Shown here one piece after another: positions 6,101 to 7,880 of a stretch of 7,880 bases of DNA (the stretch's first letter is position 1; the number at the start of each line of letters is the position of its first letter). Made by a program: the position numbers and the translations under genes. The stretch is from Streptomyces sp. NRRL F-525. Its GTDB lineage: Bacteria > Actinomycetota > Actinomycetes > Streptomycetales > Streptomycetaceae. The notes below the pieces were generated by a model, which had not been told where the DNA came from, searched no databases, and saw nothing but the letters and a program-made list of their open reading frames with translations. The stretch is from NCBI RefSeq assembly GCF_000716605.1, contig NZ_JNXE01000086.1:1-7880 (forward strand), in the 5' to 3' direction.

Positions 6101-7880
6101 AAAGCCCCGGACTGCCCTTCGCCTGGAACGGGGTGACCCTGCACGCCACCGCGGCCACCGCGCTCCGCGTCCACCTGGCCCCGGCGGGAGCGGACTCGGT
6201 GGCGCTCACCGTCGCGGACACCACGGGTGCGACGGTGGCGACCGTCGAGCGACTGACGTTGCGTCAGATATCGACCGACCGGCTGGCCACCGCGGGCAAC
6301 AGCGCCGCCTCGGACGACGGTCTGCTGCTGCTCCACTGGAACGAACTGCTTTCGGCGGCCTCTGACGTCACCGCGCCGAGCGTGGTCGTCGTCGACGCGA
6401 ACCCGGCCGAGGCGCTGGTGGCCATCGGTGGAGAGACCGTCCCCGACTTCGTCGTCGTCCCCGTCGCGCCACCTGAGGGCAGCTCGCTCGCCGACGACAC
6501 GGCGGAGCGAACTCACCGCGCGCTGAATGACGTTCTGCTCCTCGTACAGAGCTGGCTGGCGGACGACCGCTTTGCCGCCTCCCGGTTGGTACTCCGCACC
6601 GAAGGCGCGGTCGCGGCCCGGACGGCCGAGCAGGTCGACGACCTTGCCGCAGCGGCGGTGTGGGGACTGGTCCGGTCGGCGCAGACGGAGAACCCCAGCA
6701 GATTCGTACTCGCCGACCTGGACGGCACACCGGCCTCGACCGCGGCCCTCCCGTTCGCGCTGGCCACCGGCGAAGCCCAACTCGCCCTGCGTGACGGCAT
6801 CGTGAGCACGCCCCACCTGACCCGACGGCCTGCCACCGACGACGCTGCCCCGCCGGTCCTCAACCCCGACGGCACCGTGCTGATCACCGGCGGCACCGGC
6901 GTGCTCGGCACCCTCTTCGCCCGGCACCTGGTGGCGGAGTACGGGATGCGCCACCTCCTCCTCATCAGCCGCCGGGGCCCGGCGGCCGAGGGCGCCCTCG
7001 AACTGGAAGCCGAACTCACCGCGCACGGCGTCACCGTCACCATCACCGCCTGCGACACCGCCGACCCCGACGCCCTCGCCAACCTCCTGGCGGGCGTCCC
7101 GGCCGAACACCCCCTCACCGCCGTCATCCACACCGCCGGCGTCCTGGACGACGGCACCCTCACCACCCTCACCCCCGAACGCCTCGACACCGTCCTGCGC
7201 CCCAAGGTCGACAGCGGCATGACCAGCCGGCTCGACACAGCCGACCTCGCCCGTATCAACCGCGGCGGTATCGCCCCGCTCAGCCCCGAGGAGGGCCTGC
7301 GCCTCTTCGACAAGGCACTCACCAACAGCACGGCCCCGGTCCTCTTCCCGGCCAAGCTCAACAGTGCGGCCCTGCGCACCCAGGCCGGCTCCGGCACCCT
7401 CCCGCCGCTGCTGCGCGGACTGGTGCGCACGCCCACCCGCCGTACCGCCGCGGTAGCCGACGCCGCTGCCGCCGGATCCCTCGCCCAGCGCCTCGCGGGG
7501 CTCCAAGCGGTCGAGCAGGAGCGGCTGTTGCTCGATCTGGTCCGTGGCCATGTGGCCGCCGTGCTCGGGCACGCCTCGCCCGAGTCGGTCGAACCGGACC
7601 ACTCGTTCAACGAGGTCGGCTTCGACTCTCTCACCGCCGTCGACTTCCGCAACAGGCTGAACGCCGCCACCGCACTCCATCTGCCGGCCACCCTGATCTT
7701 CGACTATCCGACGCCCGCCGTCCTCGCCGGCTTCCTCAGGACGAACCTCGCCGGTACGGACGCGGATCGTGCGATTCCGCAGGTCGCAGCTGTGTCCGTG
7801 GCCGGTGACGAGCCGTTGGCGATCGTCGGGATGAGCTGCCGCTACCCCGGCGATGTCACCTCACCCGAGGAACTCTGGCA
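1..7880 (+). CDS. Modular type I polyketide synthase, internal fragment (partial at both ends)
   Basis: This is one uninterrupted frame with no stop codon, coding for about 2,626 residues; start and end lie outside the window. It is a multidomain, assembly-line PKS that extends an acyl chain held on carrier-protein phosphopantetheine arms in the cytoplasm. Domain order is AT tail, DH, KR, ACP, KS, AT, DH, KR, ACP, KS start. Key residues seen include the KS Cys in TACSSS (residue 1093), the KS His residues in EAHGTGT (1228) and NIGHSQ (1268), the AT Ser in GHSIG (1538), and the ACP serines in GFDSI (859) and GFDSL (2543). ACP-to-KS spacing of about 20-25 residues shows the modules are joined in one polypeptide, not split by docking domains. 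No enoylreductase or thioesterase is present. Both KR domains appear catalytically dead. The pathway product is not recognisable. Confidence 0.97.
211..1095 (+). other. Dehydratase domain DH1, with altered active-site motif
   Basis: DH domains remove water from a beta-hydroxyacyl-ACP to give an enoyl chain. The double-hotdog hallmarks are visible: HPLLGA at the start, the catalytic His in WLTEH (codon 328-330, residue 110), YGPLFQGL near 709-732, the catalytic Asp in HPALLDAALH (codon 829-831, residue 277), and PFAWSGVTLHA near 919-951. The canonical HxxxGxxxxP signature is changed. The glycine position is Asp (codon 340-342, HTLADTSVLP), and the Pro-Gly that normally follows is Pro-Ala. Catalytic His and Asp remain, so activity is uncertain, but an Asp at the invariant Gly probably disturbs the active-site tunnel. 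The partner KR1 appears unable to supply the beta-hydroxy substrate, so relaxed selection would explain the drift (inference). Confidence 0.9.
1111..2380 (+). other. Ketoreductase domain KR1, predicted redox-inactive (C1-like)
   Basis: A KR would reduce the beta-keto group with NADPH. The structural subdomain starts at FYTWEWP (about 1120) and includes AVWGLVRSAQ (about 1474-1503); the catalytic Rossmann half starts at GTVLITGG (1690). Several essentials are missing. The NADPH loop reads TGGTSVIG instead of TGGTGxLG (Ser at codon 1717). After HTA (1948-1956) only eight residues (EGPSVGSA) precede WNLH, where about 27 are usual, so the LDD motif and the catalytic Lys are gone. FSS (2038-2046) keeps the Ser, but the catalytic Tyr is Gln (codon 2083-2085, in PEQAAADAF) and the following Asn is Asp (2095-2097). 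The lid region after WGPW is also about 12 residues short. Loss of Tyr and Asn fits the redox-dead C1 class rather than the epimerising C2 class. It may persist as a structural element. Confidence 0.92.
1810..1956 (+). repeat. KR1 copy of a near-identical intra-gene repeat (partner 6991-7137)
   Basis: Aligned without gaps to 6991-7137 (offset 5181), this stretch shows 14 mismatches in 147 bases. It includes a perfect 46-base run (1851-1896 = 7032-7077), a 30-base run (1810-1839) and a 28-base run (1922-1949). It encodes the Rossmann segment from GALELEAELT through ACDTADPDAL to AVIHTA. The repeat ends exactly where KR1 begins its internal deletion. Confidence 0.9.
2431..2706 (+). other. Acyl carrier protein domain ACP1
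   Basis: This is a four-helix carrier that holds the growing chain on a phosphopantetheine arm. It begins at WARRLAGLSKAEQ, passes VATVLGHATP, and carries the attachment Ser in EVGFDSITAVELRNRL (Ser codon 2575-2577, residue 859). It closes with ATLIFDYPTPTALVGHL, typical of actinomycete PKS carriers. Ile replaces the commoner Leu after the Ser, a conservative change. It looks functional, so the module can still elongate despite its damaged reductive loop. Confidence 0.95.
2707..2757 (+). other. Short ACP1-KS2 intermodular linker
   Basis: About 17 residues rich in Ala, Thr and Gly (GLRRAEAGSLAPTTG onward) separate the end of ACP1 from DDPIVIVGMGCRYP of KS2. There is no start codon, coiled coil or docking helix, so the two modules lie in the same polypeptide and the chain passes between them covalently linked. 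Confidence 0.85.
2758..4035 (+). other. Ketosynthase domain KS2, apparently active
   Basis: This domain accepts the chain from ACP1 and condenses it with the extender on ACP2 by decarboxylative Claisen condensation. It opens with DDPIVIVGMGCRYPGG and contains FPADRGWDTEGLYDPDP, GDFDPAFFGISPREAMAIDP and DPQQRLLLETAWEALE. The active-site Cys lies in VETACSSSLVAL (codon 3277-3279, residue 1093). The two catalytic His residues lie in EAHGTGTRLGDPIE (3682-3684) and SNIGHSQAASG (3802-3804), with the conserved Lys in SLKSN (3787-3789). It ends at FGVSGTNAHVVLE. Cys rather than Gln marks an elongating KS, not a loading KSQ. Length (about 425 residues) and motifs are those of ordinary cis-AT PKS modules. 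Confidence 0.97.
4036..5220 (+). other. KS-AT linker and acyltransferase AT2, predicted malonyl-CoA specific
   Basis: The AT loads the extender unit onto ACP2. The linker (to about 4340) contains LPVLLSAKTAPALRGQADRL and precedes the AT start AFLFTGQGAQRARMG (GQGAQ at 4357-4371). The nucleophile Ser is in AGHSIGE (codon 4612-4614, residue 1538), followed by LVAARGRLMQALPAGGAIVAL. The specificity motif is HAFH (4903-4914), and the residue after the active Ser is Ile rather than Gln. In established AT rules, HAFH with GHS[V/I/L]G indicates malonyl-CoA, while YASH with GHSQG indicates methylmalonyl-CoA. This module should therefore add an unbranched two-carbon unit. The domain finishes near YWARHVRHAVRFVDAL and VELGPDAVLT. 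Confidence 0.93.
5221..5400 (+). other. Post-AT linker of the complete module
   Basis: This follows the AT2 core (PTLHRKHPEPDTFNRALARL) and runs to the conserved LDLPTYAFQHQYYWP motif at 5320-5364, then into DH2. The middle part (HISTDAKIWAPTDAAPGG) departs from the usual RG-hydrophobic-DW pattern seen before this motif, but the linker length is ordinary. Confidence 0.85.
5401..6285 (+). other. Dehydratase domain DH2, motifs intact
   Basis: This double-hotdog dehydratase carries a complete signature: HPLLGA at the start, then WLADHAVMGSVLLPGAGF with the catalytic His (codon 5515-5517, residue 1839), Gly (5527-5529) and Pro (5542-5544) of HxxxGxxxxP. FQYGPTFQGL lies at about 5917-5946. The catalytic Asp is in HPALLDAALH (codon 6049-6051, residue 2017), and LPFAWNGVTLHA follows near 6112-6147. 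Every motif expected of an active DH is present, in contrast with DH1. KR2 next to it lacks its catalytic Ser and Tyr, so DH2 has no obvious in-module supply of beta-hydroxy substrate. It may be a relic, or be fed by a KR from elsewhere. Confidence 0.93.
6322..7425 (+). other. Ketoreductase domain KR2, internally deleted, predicted redox-inactive
   Basis: The structural subdomain (LLLLHWNELL from about 6322; AVWGLVRSAQ at about 6655-6684) and the first half of the catalytic subdomain look normal. The NADPH loop is TGGTGVLG (about 6886-6909). HTAGVLDDGTL (7129-7161) keeps the LDD associated with B-type KRs, and VLRPKVD keeps the catalytic Lys (codon 7204-7206, residue 2402). Immediately after this the protein jumps to SGMTSRLDTADLARINRGG, a sequence that normally follows the WGLW motif. 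About 67 residues are missing in frame, including FSSxAG with the catalytic Ser, and the NYAAAN segment with the catalytic Tyr. The tail (LSPEEGLRLFDKAL, LPPLLRGLV) is normal. Without Ser and Tyr no reduction is expected. A cofactor-binding shell may remain as scaffold. Confidence 0.93.
6991..7137 (+). repeat. KR2 copy of the same intra-gene repeat (partner 1810-1956)
   Basis: This is the second copy, within the KR2 Rossmann fold. Codon choice is shared at nearly all positions, not only the amino acids, which points to recent duplication or gene conversion between the two modules rather than protein-level conservation alone. The copy continues into the intact GVLDDGTL segment that KR1 has lost. 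Confidence 0.9.
7480..7746 (+). other. Acyl carrier protein domain ACP2
   Basis: This carrier domain begins at LAQRLAGLQAVEQERL and passes VAAVLGHASPESVEP. The phosphopantetheine Ser is in NEVGFDSLTAVDFRNRL (codon 7627-7629, residue 2543), and the domain closes with ATLIFDYPTPAVLAGFL. All hallmarks are present, so it should carry the intermediate to KS3. Phe replaces the usual Leu in the VELRNRL-type helix (VDFRNRL), a mild variation. Confidence 0.95.
7747..7880 (+). other. ACP2-KS3 linker and N-terminal start of KS3
   Basis: A linker of about 20 residues leads to DEPLAIVGMSCRYPGDVTSPEELW, the standard KS entry motif (from about 7807). The window ends two bases into the codon after that Trp. 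A third extension module therefore follows in the same polypeptide. Its catalytic residues lie downstream and cannot be judged. Confidence 0.92.

Noticed and set aside
3931..7680. A 1,249-residue open frame on the minus strand, and a 758-residue one at 1609-3885.
   Set aside because: Both lie antisense to well-supported PKS domains. Their translations are low-complexity Gly/Arg/Val/Gln-rich strings with no recognisable domain, as expected for shadow frames in very GC-rich DNA.

Overview
The whole window lies inside one open reading frame. Frame 1 on the + strand is open from base 1 to base 7880 (2,626 complete codons plus two bases), with no start or stop in view. It encodes part of a giant modular type I polyketide synthase (PKS). 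The very high GC content, the strong preference for G or C at third codon positions, the absence of in-frame TTA codons and the PKS motif styles all point to Streptomyces or a close actinomycete relative. There is no intergenic DNA, so no promoter, ribosome binding site, terminator, RNA gene or mobile element can be placed.

Layout: 1-180, the tail of an acyltransferase (AT) and its post-AT linker. 211-1095, dehydratase DH1. 1111-2380, ketoreductase-like KR1. 2431-2706, carrier protein ACP1. 2707-2757, a short intra-polypeptide linker. 2758-4035, ketosynthase KS2. 4036-5220, KS-AT linker and AT2, with malonyl-CoA motifs. 5221-5400, post-AT linker. 5401-6285, DH2. 6322-7425, KR2. 7480-7746, ACP2. 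7747-7880, linker and the first residues of KS3. The window therefore holds the second half of one extension module, one complete module (KS-AT-DH-KR-ACP) and the start of a third.

The notable feature is that both reductive loops look broken, in different ways. KR1 has a degenerate NADPH loop (GGTSVIG), lacks about 19 residues including the LDD and catalytic-lysine segment, and has Gln in place of the catalytic Tyr. KR2 keeps the NADPH loop, the LDD motif and the lysine, but is missing about 67 residues in frame, covering the catalytic Ser and Tyr. DH1 also carries changes in its HxxxGxxxxP signature, whereas DH2 looks intact. If nothing acts in trans, both modules should leave beta-keto groups, giving a 1,3-dicarbonyl stretch in the chain. 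That is inference from motifs; the final product and pathway cannot be named from this window.
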